A stretch of DNA of 55,487 nt from Chloroflexota bacterium (GCA_016860845.1 BOKF01000055.1:1-55487), one strand, 5' to 3'. Positions 6,988 to 16,236 are shown, counted from the stretch's first letter. Numbers and translations are program-made. The notes: generated by a model from the letters alone, not told the origin.

Positions 6988-9900
6988 ATGCGTCTTGTCC
7001 ATCACCTGAAAGATCATCTAGCCCTGGGAGTGATCTTGCTCATTTATCTCATGACTGCCACCGTCCATAGTCTGGTGGTTCCGCTCACCGCCGGCAATGA
7101 CGAGTGGGCGCATTTTCTCTATGTCCGCTTTATTGCCGAGCACGGCCGCCTGCCTGCTACCCTGGCCGAACGCGCCGAGGCCGGCTACAAAGCCGATGCC
7201 CCGCCTCTCTACCATCTGCTGGTGGCTGCCGTGACCGCCGGCGTGGAGCCGGCCCGTTTGCTCCGCCCCCTTGACTCGCCCCGCCGCCAGTTAGCCGATA
7301 ACGACCCCCGGCCCTATGCCCTGGTTCACCTCGGTTACGAACTGCCTCCCTACCAGGGCGAGGTGCTGTTGTGGCATCTGGGGCGCGGCCTCTCGATCCT
7401 GTTTGGCATGGCGCTCATTGGCCTGACCTACCTGACCGGCCTGGCCCTCTGGTCGAATCGCCGTCAAGCCTTTCTGGCGGCGGCTGTCGTCGCCTTCATC
7501 CCGGCGCTGATTTTTCACAGCTCGGTGCTGACCTACGAGAGTCTCAGCGCCGCCATCAGCGCGCTTTTCCTGCTGGTCGCCATCAAGGTGATGGGCCAGC
7601 CTCAGTGGGGGTGGGGCTGGCTGCTGTTGGGGCTGCTGGCAGGTCTATCTATTACGACCAAGTACAGCGCCGTCCTGCTGCCACTGGAGCTGGTTGGGGT
7701 GGCCGGGCTGGCCTGGCTTAAACAGCGCCACAGCCAAACCGAGCAGGCTGACCGGCTTTCGCTTATCCGTTCACTTTTTAAGCCCATCCTGACTGCTGGG
7801 CTGGGGCTGGTGGTAGCGGCAAGCTGGTGGTTTGGCTTTTTGATCTGGCATTTTAATACGGTAGACCGCCAGGGGTTGCTGGTCGGCCTGGTGCAGCCGC
7901 TGCTGGTCGGCGACGGCAGCGATACGACCTCCGTCGCCATTGCCGCCTCTCTTTTTGGCGATCAAGCGGTGGCGGCTGAGGCCCGCACGCCGCTGGCCCG
8001 CAACTATCCCCTTCTGCTGCAACTGCTGTTCGACTCTTTCTGGGCGGCTCCGGTAGCCGGGCGTTTCGTCCTGTCGCCCTGGCTGGCGCTCGTTTTTACG
8101 GCGGCAGCCGGGCTGGCCGTGGCCGGCCTATGGCGAGTTTGGCGGCAGGCCGGTCTTACCGTTCGAATTTGGCTGGCCTTGCTGATCTTGCATACTCTGC
8201 TCATTGTGCCGCTGCTGGCCGTCCGTATCCTCTTCTCCTTTGACCCGCGCGAGGTGGCCCAGGGCCGGCACCTGCTTATGCCGGCAGCGTCGGCCATTGC
8301 TCTTTTGTTGGTCTGGGGCTGGACGCGCTGGTCGGCCCGGCTGGGACAGGCTGTCGTTGCCGGGCTGCTGCTGTGGAGCGTTTTAGGCCAGGTGGGCTGG
8401 GCAGCCGTTGCTTATCCCCCGCCGCTGCCGGTTTGGCTGAAGGAAGTTCCCTCCGCTGCCCTGGCCGGCTTGCAGCCTATCAATCACACCCTGACTGGGG
8501 CCATGCGCCTGACCGGCGTCTCCTGGCGCGAAACGCTACCTGCTTCATTAGAAGTAACCCTGGGCTGGGAGTCCCTGGCGCTGCTATCCGCCGATTACCT
8601 GGTTGAATTAACCTTGCTCGATTCAACCGGCCAGCTTGTCAGCTACACTGCCGGCCATCCGGTCCAGGGCCGCTACCCCACTCGCGCCTGGGAAGCCGGT
8701 GATGTCATCCAAGATACTTATTGGCTGCCGCTGACCGGCTCCTTGCAGGGAACTTATCAGTTGCAGCTTCGTTTGCTGGATCAGTCCGGCCAGCCGCTGC
8801 CGGGAGCGGAAACTGTGCCGCTGGGGCAGGTCACGCTGGCCGGGCCGGTCTACCCGGCGCTTGACCCATGCGTGGTTTGGTTCGAGGGCCGGCCTGACTC
8901 CATCCTCAGCCAGCCTTACCGGCTGCGTTCGACCTTGACCGTGGTCAGCCCGGACCGGCCTGCCCTCAGCGCTCTGTCCGCCGAGGGGCTTCAGACAGCG
9001 CCGCCGCCGCTCCTCTCTCAAGAAAATATCCATCTTTTCCTGGTGGGACCGGATTGGTCAAGCCGCTACGAGTTGCGCCAGGGTTCGGTCCGTTGCGGCG
9101 AAGTCGAGGTTGAAGTTCTGCCGCGCAGCTTCACCCTGCCGCCTATCCCGCAGCCCTTGGCAGTTAACTTTAATAACCAGGTGCAACTGTTGGGCTACGA
9201 CCTGCCCACCCGGCGCATCCAGCCCGGTGAGCGCCTGCCCCTCACCCTGTATTGGCAGGGTCTGGCTTACATGGGCGAAGATTACCAGGTTTTTGACAAC
9301 TTGCTGGACAGCCAGCAGCGCCGCTGGGGCGGGTATGACCGCCGCCCGCGTGATGGCTACAGCACCCTGTTGTGGGCGCCGGGCGAGGTAATTACCGATG
9401 CCTTTGGTGTGCCGGTGGACCCGGCCGCTCCGCCTGGAATCTATACTCTTGACATCGGACTTTACCACAAAACCGGCTCCGGCCCGGTCTCTTTGCCGGT
9501 ACTGCAAGACGGCCAGCCCAGCGGGCAAAGCAGCCTCCGGCTGGAGCCGCTCAAAGTCGGCGGGCCGCCGCCGGGAGTGACGGCGGCTAACCCTGAGCCG
9601 CAGATTAAAGTTAACCAGAGCCTGGGGGATCAAATAACTTTGTTGGGGTATGACCTGGAAAATTGTCAACAGCCAACAGCCAATTGTCAATTGTTAATGA
9701 GGTTTTATTGGCGGGCTGAAACCATCCCCGCCGCCGATTACACCACGTTTTTGCACCTGCGTGATGCGGCTAATAAAAATGTGGCCCAAAAAGACAGCCC
9801 ACCGGCAGCGGGTCGTTACCCGACCAGCCTCTGGGATGCCGGCGAAGTCATCGTGGATGAAATCACCCTGTCTCTGGCGGAGGCGCCGCCAGGACGCTAC

Positions 9901-10002
9901 ACGCCGGTAGTCGGCCTGTATAACCTGGCTACGGGTGAGCGATTGGCTGTGCCGGGCAATCCGGCCAACGAAATTGCTTTGGAGCCGGTTGAACGACCTT
10001 GA
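6988..10002 (+). CDS. Giant GT-C-like membrane protein with three C-terminal beta modules (paralog 2 of 7)
   Basis: 1004 residues. TM1 comes early, then D38-E39 in GNDEWAHF and the ADAPPLYHLL block of the first outer loop. Additional TM helices extend to about 480, with AQGRHLLMPA near the end of the membrane part. Beta modules begin near 504, 725 and 880. The second carries the full consensus (LTLYWQGL, GGYDRRP, LLWAPGEVI, APPGIYTLDIGLY). Between modules 1 and 2 lies a spacer with FLVGPDWSS, shared by the paralogs. Probable extracytoplasmic glycan transfer or polymerisation; specificity unknown. It starts 25 nt after the first paralog and its TGA overlaps the TTG start of the next gene, implying one transcript and coupled translation. 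A heptanucleotide array interrupts module 3 at 9661-9695. Confidence 0.85.
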   Translation: MRLVHHLKDHLALGVILLIYLMTATVHSLVVPLTAGNDEWAHFLYVRFIAEHGRLPATLAERAEAGYKADAPPLYHLLVAAVTAGVEPARLLRPLDSPRRQLADNDPRPYALVHLGYELPPYQGEVLLWHLGRGLSILFGMALIGLTYLTGLALWSNRRQAFLAAAVVAFIPALIFHSSVLTYESLSAAISALFLLVAIKVMGQPQWGWGWLLLGLLAGLSITTKYSAVLLPLELVGVAGLAWLKQRHSQTEQADRLSLIRSLFKPILTAGLGLVVAASWWFGFLIWHFNTVDRQGLLVGLVQPLLVGDGSDTTSVAIAASLFGDQAVAAEARTPLARNYPLLLQLLFDSFWAAPVAGRFVLSPWLALVFTAAAGLAVAGLWRVWRQAGLTVRIWLALLILHTLLIVPLLAVRILFSFDPREVAQGRHLLMPAASAIALLLVWGWTRWSARLGQAVVAGLLLWSVLGQVGWAAVAYPPPLPVWLKEVPSAALAGLQPINHTLTGAMRLTGVSWRETLPASLEVTLGWESLALLSADYLVELTLLDSTGQLVSYTAGHPVQGRYPTRAWEAGDVIQDTYWLPLTGSLQGTYQLQLRLLDQSGQPLPGAETVPLGQVTLAGPVYPALDPCVVWFEGRPDSILSQPYRLRSTLTVVSPDRPALSALSAEGLQTAPPPLLSQENIHLFLVGPDWSSRYELRQGSVRCGEVEVEVLPRSFTLPPIPQPLAVNFNNQVQLLGYDLPTRRIQPGERLPLTLYWQGLAYMGEDYQVFDNLLDSQQRRWGGYDRRPRDGYSTLLWAPGEVITDAFGVPVDPAAPPGIYTLDIGLYHKTGSGPVSLPVLQDGQPSGQSSLRLEPLKVGGPPPGVTAANPEPQIKVNQSLGDQITLLGYDLENCQQPTANCQLLMRFYWRAETIPAADYTTFLHLRDAANKNVAQKDSPPAAGRYPTSLWDAGEVIVDEITLSLAEAPPGRYTPVVGLYNLATGERLAVPGNPANEIALEPVERP
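9661..9695. repeat. Heptanucleotide array in the third beta module (five units)
   Basis: Five 7-nt units (AATTGTC and AACAGCC types) encoding NCQQPTANCQL, at the same loop and with the same 35-nt length as in paralogs 1 and 4. Confidence 0.8.
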
Positions 10003-12620
10003 AACGTTATAAAATTCTCTTACCCCTGATTTTGCTGGCTTTTTTCCTGCGCGTCTGGCAGCTCCCGGTCACGCCGCCCGGCCTGTGGTACGACGAAGCC
10101 TACTACTCGATGGATGCGGCCTGGCTGCTCGACGGCGGGCCGTGGCGGCTTTTTTTTGCTGGCAACAACGGCCGCGAGCCGCTGTTTATCTATTTGCAAA
10201 GCCTCTTTATCTGGCTCTTTGGGGCCCAGCCGTTGACCTCGCGGCTGCTTGGGCCGCTGGTCGGCACGCTGACCGTGCCCGTTGTCTATGTGCTTGCCCG
10301 CCGCCTGACCCGTGGCCGGCAATCCACCCCTTGGCCCCTGGCCCCTGCCCCCTACTGGCTGCCCTACGTAGCGACCGCCGGCCTGGCGACCTCGTTCTGG
10401 CATATTGGCCTGAGCCGGGGTGGGTTCCGGGGCATCTTGCTGCCGTTGGCAACCGGGCTGGTTTTTTATGCCTTTTGGCGCGGCTGGCAACCCCCCCTGA
10501 AAGGGGAGGGAATAAGGGGGAGGTGGATGGCGCTGGCCGGGCTGGCCCTGGGTCTCAGCCAGTACACCTATCTCTCCGCCCGCGCCCTGCCCCTGGTTTT
10601 TGCCGCCTTCGCCCTGGTTTGGACAGCCCTCTACTGGTTTAACCCAAATCGCCAGCCTTCCAGCCTTCCAACCCTCCCTTTCTCCCGTCTCAAAACCCTT
10701 TGGCTGGAGCTGGTGCTCATGGCGATTATCGCCGCAGCGGTTTTTGCCCCGCTCGGCTGGGTTTTTTACCAGAACCCGGCTCTGTTCTCAGCCCGCACCG
10801 GCGACGTCCTCTTTACCCCCGATTCTCCCGCCGACCTGTTCCAACACCTGTTCGCTGCACTGCGTCTCTTTGTGGATGGGGGCGATCCCAACTGGCGGCA
10901 TCATCTGCCGGGCCGGCCGATGCTGGGCTGGCTGGGCTGGCTCGGTTTCTGGCCCGGCCTGGTCCTCTGCCTGCGCCACCCTCGCCGCAGCGCCTACCTG
11001 TTCTTGGTGATCGCCCTGCTTATCCTCTTTTTACCCGCCCTTCTGGCCGTCCCACCCATCCATGCCCTGCGTCTCTCCGCCCTCTTGCCGGTTTATTATC
11101 TTATTTTTGCATTGGGCCTTATGGAAGTTCCACGCTTCACGCTTCACGCCTTACGCACCACGCACCACACACCCCGTATCATCGCCGTCACCCTCACTGC
11201 CGTCCTTCTCCTCGAAACCGGCCTGACCTTCTTTGACTACTTCTACCGTTGGGCCAGGGCCGAAGAAACTTACGTCGAGTACAACGGCCCGCTGGTGGAT
11301 TTCGTCAGTGAGGTTGTCGAGCAGACCAACCAGACTGCCGTGGCTATCCCCTTTCAACTGTACGTCCATCCGACCACCCGCTACCTGCTGCACGATTATT
11401 TTACCGAGCAGCCCGCTCCTGCCGATCTCTCCGGTCCGGTGCGCCTGGTGACGCTGCCCAACGATTTTCGCATGCTCAATGTCGGCAACATCCCGACCTC
11501 GCCGGCCTGGGTCTGGCTGACCCGCCGGAGTGACGGTCGCGGAGCAGCTTACGTCTCCCGCCCGCCGCGCCCGGCTGAACAAGCCTACCTGGATGGCCCG
11601 CTGGCGGCGCTTACCCCGGATGTCTATCGTGACCGCTTTGGCCGGGAATTAGCTCAGTGGCGCACCCTGCCTGACCCAGCCCCGTTGTTGCCCCTGTTCA
11701 CCGCAACAGCCCCCGAACGCACCATCACCCTCAACTGGGCCAACCTGGCCGAACTGACCGGCTATGACGTGCTGCCAGCGGTCATCAAGCCCGGCCAGCC
11801 GCTGACCCTTAACCTCTACTGGCGCAGCCTGACCGACACCACCTTTGACGAGCGCCTGTTTCTGCAACTGATTGACCGCGCCGGCAATCCGATCAACCAA
11901 TGGGAGGGTGAGGCCTTCCGCGAAGACATGTACCGCTGGCGGCCCGATGGTATCCTGCCCAGCCAGCACATTCTCTGGGTGGGTCCCGAGGCCGCCCCCG
12001 GCCCCTACCTGGTCCGCCTGGGCTTTTTTGACGACCGAACAGGCCGGCGGCTGCCGATTATTAAGGCTGAAGGCGGAGGGCTGAAGGATGAAGGGCAGAA
12101 TTATTCTTCATTTCATCCTTCATCCCTCATCCCTCATCCTTTCCCTGACCAAATCCAGCTCGGCCTGTTCTACATCTCCCTTGATGGGACCGATCCGCGC
12201 CTGCCCGCTGCTCCCCTCTCCGCCACCTTCGCCGACTCCATCCAACTTATCGGCGTGACCTTGCCTGCCATTGACAATTCACCATTGACAATTCACAATT
12301 CACAATTACCTGTGACCTTCCACTGGCAAACCCTCCAGCCCACCGACCAGCCCTACACCGTCTTTCTGCAACTGCTCGACGAGCAGGGCCAGGTGGTCAG
12401 CAGTTGGGACAGCCAGCCCTTTAACGGTCTCTACCCGACCGACCTCTGGTCCCCCGGCGAAACCATCGCCGATACCTTCGCCTTGCCTCTGCCGGAAGCG
12501 GGACTCCCCCCCGGCCGCTATCGCCTCATCACCGGCTTCTATGATGTCGGCAGCGGCCAGCGCCTGCCCGTCGCCAGCGGCGGCGATTTTGCCGAATTAG
12601 CTCAATTTTCCGTGGAATAA
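9999..12620 (+). CDS. GT39/PMT-type glycosyltransferase with two C-terminal beta modules (paralog 3 of 7)
   Basis: 873 residues. It differs from its neighbours in the membrane core. The first loop has PPGLWYDEAYYSMDAA (D32-E33) and then GREPLFIYLQSL, the hallmark of ArnT/PMT_2 (GT39-like, GT-C fold) enzymes, which transfer a sugar from a polyprenyl-phosphate donor on the outer face. About ten or more TM helices run to residue 410; an extracytoplasmic domain follows, then two beta modules near 579 and 741. The start is TTG overlapping the upstream TGA. Short-repeat inserts occur at 10652-10675, 11131-11165, 12075-12139 and 12269-12310, plus a G/C-run insert near 10480-10525. Donor and acceptor are unknown. 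Whether it acts on the same glycan as its neighbours is inference from co-transcription. Confidence 0.87.
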   Translation: MKRYKILLPLILLAFFLRVWQLPVTPPGLWYDEAYYSMDAAWLLDGGPWRLFFAGNNGREPLFIYLQSLFIWLFGAQPLTSRLLGPLVGTLTVPVVYVLARRLTRGRQSTPWPLAPAPYWLPYVATAGLATSFWHIGLSRGGFRGILLPLATGLVFYAFWRGWQPPLKGEGIRGRWMALAGLALGLSQYTYLSARALPLVFAAFALVWTALYWFNPNRQPSSLPTLPFSRLKTLWLELVLMAIIAAAVFAPLGWVFYQNPALFSARTGDVLFTPDSPADLFQHLFAALRLFVDGGDPNWRHHLPGRPMLGWLGWLGFWPGLVLCLRHPRRSAYLFLVIALLILFLPALLAVPPIHALRLSALLPVYYLIFALGLMEVPRFTLHALRTTHHTPRIIAVTLTAVLLLETGLTFFDYFYRWARAEETYVEYNGPLVDFVSEVVEQTNQTAVAIPFQLYVHPTTRYLLHDYFTEQPAPADLSGPVRLVTLPNDFRMLNVGNIPTSPAWVWLTRRSDGRGAAYVSRPPRPAEQAYLDGPLAALTPDVYRDRFGRELAQWRTLPDPAPLLPLFTATAPERTITLNWANLAELTGYDVLPAVIKPGQPLTLNLYWRSLTDTTFDERLFLQLIDRAGNPINQWEGEAFREDMYRWRPDGILPSQHILWVGPEAAPGPYLVRLGFFDDRTGRRLPIIKAEGGGLKDEGQNYSSFHPSSLIPHPFPDQIQLGLFYISLDGTDPRLPAAPLSATFADSIQLIGVTLPAIDNSPLTIHNSQLPVTFHWQTLQPTDQPYTVFLQLLDEQGQVVSSWDSQPFNGLYPTDLWSPGETIADTFALPLPEAGLPPGRYRLITGFYDVGSGQRLPVASGGDFAELAQFSVE
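10652..10675. repeat. Intragenic octanucleotide array
   Basis: Three 8-nt units (CCAGCCTT, CCAGCCTT, CCAACCCT) inside the GT39-like gene. The same word recurs at 39985-40068 in the YfhO-like gene. Confidence 0.7.
11131..11165. repeat. Intragenic heptanucleotide array, five units
   Basis: Five 7-nt units beginning CACGCTT, drifting to CACGCAC, in a loop before a TM helix of the GT39-like protein. The CACGCTT word also occurs at 17777-17804. Confidence 0.8.
12075..12139. repeat. Intragenic heptanucleotide array with short inverted arm
   Basis: Five 7-nt units (TTCATCC/CTCATCC type) at 12105-12139, preceded by a GAAGGATGAAGGG stretch near 12083 that can pair with them. In frame, between the two beta modules. 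Confidence 0.75.
12269..12310. repeat. Heptanucleotide array in beta module 2 of the GT39-like protein
   Basis: Six 7-nt units alternating CATTGAC and AATTCAC types. They encode an insert between the LIGV and VTFHWQ strands, the same loop as the arrays in the third modules of paralogs 1, 2 and 4. The words are the reverse-complement family of AATTGTC. Confidence 0.8.
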
Positions 12621-12630
12621 TTTTTTTATT

Positions 12631-12658
12631 TTGCCAGCCTTCCCCCCGGTGATATAAT
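12631..12658 (+). promoter_or_regulatory. Sigma70-type promoter ahead of the fourth paralog
   Basis: TTGCCA (12631-12636), 16-nt spacer, perfect TATAAT (12653-12658), in the 91-nt gap between paralogs 3 and 4. It gives genes 4 to 7 an independent promoter. Confidence 0.7.
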
Positions 12659-12711
12659 GCGCCGAGGCAGAATGACCACCGACCGCAGATGGCGGACGGC
12701 TGTAAAAACTA

Positions 12712-15700
12712 ATGGAACCAAACAGCTTTCAAACTCAAGACTCAACATTCGAAAATACAACCTCTCAACCCCAGACCCTTGTCCCCAAAATCGAAAATCA
12801 AAAATACCCAAAGGGTACGATGTCGAAAATCGAAAATCTGGCCCTGGTTTTGCTCCTCATTCTCTATCTTGCCACCGCCTTGGCCTACGCCGTCCTGGCC
12901 CCCCTGACCACCGGCCCGGACGAATTGGCCCATTACGAATACGTCCGCTTTATCGCCGAGCATGGCCGCCTGCCGCTCAACGCCGAGGAACGCCGCCAGG
13001 CTAGCTACAAATCCGACCAGCCGCCGCTCTATCACCTGCTGGCGGCGCTGCCCGCTGCCCTGGTTGACCCCAGCGGCCCGCCCTTTCTCAAGCGTTACAA
13101 CGACCATCCCCGCCGCCAATTGATCGAGCGCACCCGCCACGCCTGGGGCCTCTACAACACCGAAGACGAGCGCTGGCCCTACCGCGCCGAAATCCTGCGC
13201 TGGCACACCGGCCGCTGGGTCGCCATCCTCTTCGGCGCAGCAACAGTAGCCGTGACATTTTTTATTGCCCGTAACCTATTCTCTTCACTCCCTCCCCCTT
13301 CCAGGGGGAGGGTTGGGGAGGGGGTCACCGCCCCACCTCTGGAAAAGGCTGGACCGGGGGTCTGGCCGCTCGCCCTCCTTTCCGCCGCCGTGGTCGCCTT
13401 CATCCCCCGCTTTGGCCTGACCGGCTCGATGCTCAACTACGAAACCACCGTCGCTTTCTTTGCCGCCCTCTTTCTGTGGACTCTCCTGAGAATAGCAGAT
13501 AGCAAATGGCAGGTGGCAGATAGTGAAGAGGCGAAGCAGCCAGCCACGTACTACGCATCACGCATCACGCATCACGCATCACGCATCACGCTTCCCCTCC
13601 TCCTCGGCCTTTTCGCCGGGCTGGCGATTCTGACCAAACTCAGCGCCCTTATCCTGCTGCCGGAAATTGTGGTGGCCTTCTGGCTGATCGGGCGCACTGG
13701 CAAAACTGAAGGCGCCCCTTCTACCTGGCTGCGCGGGGCATTCATCGCTTTGGCAGCCGCCTTTCTCGTGCTGAGCCTTTGGTTCGGCTTTGTCCTGGCC
13801 TACTTCAATACCGTCGCCGATGACGGGTTGTGGGTCGGCCTTTTGCGGCCTCTCGTCGCCGCCGACGCCAGCGACGCGACCACCAACCGCTTGTTGAGTT
13901 TTCTCACCGAGGGCCAGGCCGGCTTTACCGGCGCTATTGAGAATCTCCAGTCCGGCCCGCCCTGGGAATGGGCCAGGATTGCCTTTCGCACCTTTTGGCT
14001 GGTGCCCATTGAAACCGTGCACCCGCTCGCCCCGGCCGCCCTGGTTGTTGCTCTGGCCTTGTGCCTCTTGGCCCTCTTTGGTTTGTTGCGATCCTTCCTT
14101 ATTGACGGCCGACCGCTGACCACTGACCGCCGGCAAACAACCTCTGATCAACCCCCAACCCCTTACTCCCTACTCCCTACTCCCTACTCCCGTTTAATCC
14201 TGCCCCTGCTGGTATTGCACCTCCTCATGCCCTTAATCCTGCCCCTGTTGCGCTACGCCGCCACCTTCAGCCTGGCCGACACCGCCCAGGGCCGCCACAT
14301 CCTCTTCCTCGCCGCCCCTGCTTTCGCTATCCTATTAATTGGGGGTCTAAATAACACTGCTGATCATATAATGCGCATCACGCATCACGCATCACGCATC
14401 ACGCATCACGCATTACGCTCCCTCCCCTTCCTCTCCGTTCTCCTTCTCCTCATCTGGACCGCCGCCCATCTCTGGACGATGACCTGGGCCTATCTGCCCC
14501 CGCTGCCCGTCTCGACTCTGCCGCAGGCCAAAGCGCAGGCGGCCCACGCTCTCGACCGACCGCTCAACAAGTTTGTCACCCTGGCCGGCTACACCAGCCA
14601 GCTTGACCCGGTGGGTCGAGTCCTGCGTTTGGACCTTATCTGGCAGGCGACAGCCCTTAGCCCGGTAGATTATCTAACCGAGATCAGCCTGGTTGACGCC
14701 CAGGCGAAACTGCAAGCGCAGTGGCTGGGTTATTCCGCCGGGGGCCGTTACCCGACCCGCGCCTGGGATGTGGGTGACATTATCCGTGACACGGTTTGGC
14801 TGCCCGTGGAAGGGCTGGCAGCGGGGCCGTACCAACTCAGGCTTAAATTCATTCCGACCAGCCAAACTTACCCGCCTGAGGTGGAAGCAGCCCCTCTCGC
14901 GCTGAACGACGTGACTCTAACCGAGACAGCTTTGCGTACCTTCAACGGCAGCCTGGCCTTTGCCAATCAGGCTGCCGCCGCTTCCGGTTATTCGGTCTGG
15001 CAAAATGGGCAAACCCTGTTTGGCCCGCATGAATTTCGCTACCGGGAAACCGTCCTGGTCACACTCAGCCCCCTGCTCCCCGACCAGCAGCGCACCGTCC
15101 ACCTCATTGGCCCTGATCCTAACCGCGTCTTCACCCCGGTGCGTGAATTCAACGATACGGCCCTGTTCATCGTCGGCCCCGACTGGCCGGGTGGAGATTA
15201 TCATCTCCAGGTTACGCTTACTTCCTCCACGGCTGACCCGCAGCAGGTCAATTCCAGTAAAATCCTCAGCGTGGTTGATCGCTGGGGACGGCAATTTGCC
15301 CTGCCTGCTCTCCCCCCCTCGCAGGGAGGGATGAAGGGGGGGTATGTTGGGGTTGAGGCCAATTTTTCCAATCAGGTCAAGTTACTTGGCTACAACCTGG
15401 GGGTAAACCGCGCCGAGCCAGGCGGCGGCATTCCCTTGACCCTCTATTGGCAGGGCCTGGATTGGCTGGGTAATGATTACACCATCTTTACCAAGTTGAT
15501 TGCAGCCCAGCCCAACTCGGGCGATGGCGCCAGCCCACCTGTCTACGGCGGGCGGGACCGCCTGCCCCAGGAAGGATATCGCACCCTCTACTGGGCGCCC
15601 GGCGAAATTGTCGCCGATCCCTTTGGCGTGCCGGTGGCAGCGAATGCGCCGGATGGCGTTTACTATCTGCACGTGGGGCTGTATCACCAGGTTGAACAGG

Positions 15701-16236
15701 GGGCCGTTTCGCTGCCCCTCGTCCAGAATGGCCAGCCGGTTGGTGCGACCAGTGTGACGATTGGCCCGCTTAAGATCGGCGGGCCGCCGCCTGGCACAAC
15801 CCTGACCACGGCCACACCGGAAACGGAGGTCAACCAGCCTTTTGGCGAGGGATCGAATGTGACTTTGTTGGGTTATGATTTGGAAAGGGACAATTGTCAA
15901 CAATCAACGGTCAATTGTCAATTGTCAATCAGACTATATTGGCGCAGTGAAGCGCCTCTGCCGCTTGATTACACCACCTTTGTCCACCTGCGTAATGCGG
16001 CGGGTGAGACCGTCGCTCAGAAGGACCAGCCTCCCCTCGACGGGGCTTACCCCACCAGCCTGTGGGACCCCGGCGAAATCATTGCCGACATCGTTACCGT
16101 CTCTCTGCCGGCGGACTTACCGGCAGGAACTTACCAGCTTGTGGTTGGTCTCTATGATTTTAATACGGGCCAGCGGCTGGCGGCGCCGGGTAGTCCTGCT
16201 AATGAGGTTAGCCTGACCAGTGTTCAAGTCCCTTAA
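12712..16236 (+). CDS. Giant GT-C-like membrane protein with three C-terminal beta modules (paralog 4 of 7)
   Basis: 1174 residues from this ATG. The first 36 residues are low-complexity, encoded by 7-nt periodic DNA. A second in-frame ATG at 12820 (AAAGGG upstream) starts directly before TM1, as in the paralogs, and may be the true start. The first loop has D70-E71 in GPDELAHY and SDQPPLYHLL. TM helices run to about 600, with AQGRHILFL near the end. Beta modules start near 618, 881 and 1044. It carries the most repeat inserts of the set: 13495-13522, 13553-13594, 14104-14131, 14163-14190, 14373-14414 and 15892-15926, plus G/C-run inserts near 13290-13335 and 15305-15345. Function is predicted as for the other paralogs. 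It overlaps the next gene by 17 nt. Confidence 0.85.
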   Translation: MEPNSFQTQDSTFENTTSQPQTLVPKIENQKYPKGTMSKIENLALVLLLILYLATALAYAVLAPLTTGPDELAHYEYVRFIAEHGRLPLNAEERRQASYKSDQPPLYHLLAALPAALVDPSGPPFLKRYNDHPRRQLIERTRHAWGLYNTEDERWPYRAEILRWHTGRWVAILFGAATVAVTFFIARNLFSSLPPPSRGRVGEGVTAPPLEKAGPGVWPLALLSAAVVAFIPRFGLTGSMLNYETTVAFFAALFLWTLLRIADSKWQVADSEEAKQPATYYASRITHHASRITLPLLLGLFAGLAILTKLSALILLPEIVVAFWLIGRTGKTEGAPSTWLRGAFIALAAAFLVLSLWFGFVLAYFNTVADDGLWVGLLRPLVAADASDATTNRLLSFLTEGQAGFTGAIENLQSGPPWEWARIAFRTFWLVPIETVHPLAPAALVVALALCLLALFGLLRSFLIDGRPLTTDRRQTTSDQPPTPYSLLPTPYSRLILPLLVLHLLMPLILPLLRYAATFSLADTAQGRHILFLAAPAFAILLIGGLNNTADHIMRITHHASRITHHALRSLPFLSVLLLLIWTAAHLWTMTWAYLPPLPVSTLPQAKAQAAHALDRPLNKFVTLAGYTSQLDPVGRVLRLDLIWQATALSPVDYLTEISLVDAQAKLQAQWLGYSAGGRYPTRAWDVGDIIRDTVWLPVEGLAAGPYQLRLKFIPTSQTYPPEVEAAPLALNDVTLTETALRTFNGSLAFANQAAAASGYSVWQNGQTLFGPHEFRYRETVLVTLSPLLPDQQRTVHLIGPDPNRVFTPVREFNDTALFIVGPDWPGGDYHLQVTLTSSTADPQQVNSSKILSVVDRWGRQFALPALPPSQGGMKGGYVGVEANFSNQVKLLGYNLGVNRAEPGGGIPLTLYWQGLDWLGNDYTIFTKLIAAQPNSGDGASPPVYGGRDRLPQEGYRTLYWAPGEIVADPFGVPVAANAPDGVYYLHVGLYHQVEQGAVSLPLVQNGQPVGATSVTIGPLKIGGPPPGTTLTTATPETEVNQPFGEGSNVTLLGYDLERDNCQQSTVNCQLSIRLYWRSEAPLPLDYTTFVHLRNAAGETVAQKDQPPLDGAYPTSLWDPGEIIADIVTVSLPADLPAGTYQLVVGLYDFNTGQRLAAPGSPANEVSLTSVQVP
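12721..12842. repeat. 7-nt periodic leader around the alternative starts of paralog 4
   Basis: Degenerate 7-nt periodicity, clearest at AAAATCG, AAAATCA, AAAATAC (about 12788 on) and CGAAAAT twice near 12822-12836. It spans the two candidate start codons at 12712 and 12820. Confidence 0.55.
13495..13522. repeat. Intragenic heptanucleotide array, four units
   Basis: Four 7-nt units of the type GCAGATA/GCAAATG, just upstream of the ACGCATC array at 13553, in a loop of paralog 4. Confidence 0.7.
13553..13594. repeat. Intragenic ACGCATC array, six units
   Basis: Five exact ACGCATC units plus one ACGCTTC variant, encoding the 7-residue periodic peptide ASRITHH. The same word is found at 14373-14414 and 39069-39145. 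Confidence 0.88.
14104..14131. repeat. Intragenic heptanucleotide array, four units
   Basis: Four 7-nt units of the type GACCGCT/GACCGCC. The same word family is at 18439-18466. Confidence 0.75.
14163..14190. repeat. Intragenic heptanucleotide array CTACTCC, four units
   Basis: Units TTACTCC then CTACTCC three times, in the same loop as the preceding array, immediately before a TM helix. Confidence 0.85.
14373..14414. repeat. Intragenic ACGCATC array, six units
   Basis: GCGCATC, four exact ACGCATC and one ACGCATT, encoding RITHHAS-type peptide before the last TM helix of paralog 4. Confidence 0.88.
15892..15926. repeat. Heptanucleotide array in the third beta module (five units)
   Basis: Five 7-nt units (AATTGTC, AACAATC, AACGGTC types), encoding NCQQSTVNCQL at the loop also occupied in paralogs 1 and 2. 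Confidence 0.82.

Noticed and set aside
13553..13594. Possible CRISPR-like array
   Set aside because: Units are 7 nt, contiguous, without spacers, and translated in frame; no cas genes are present.
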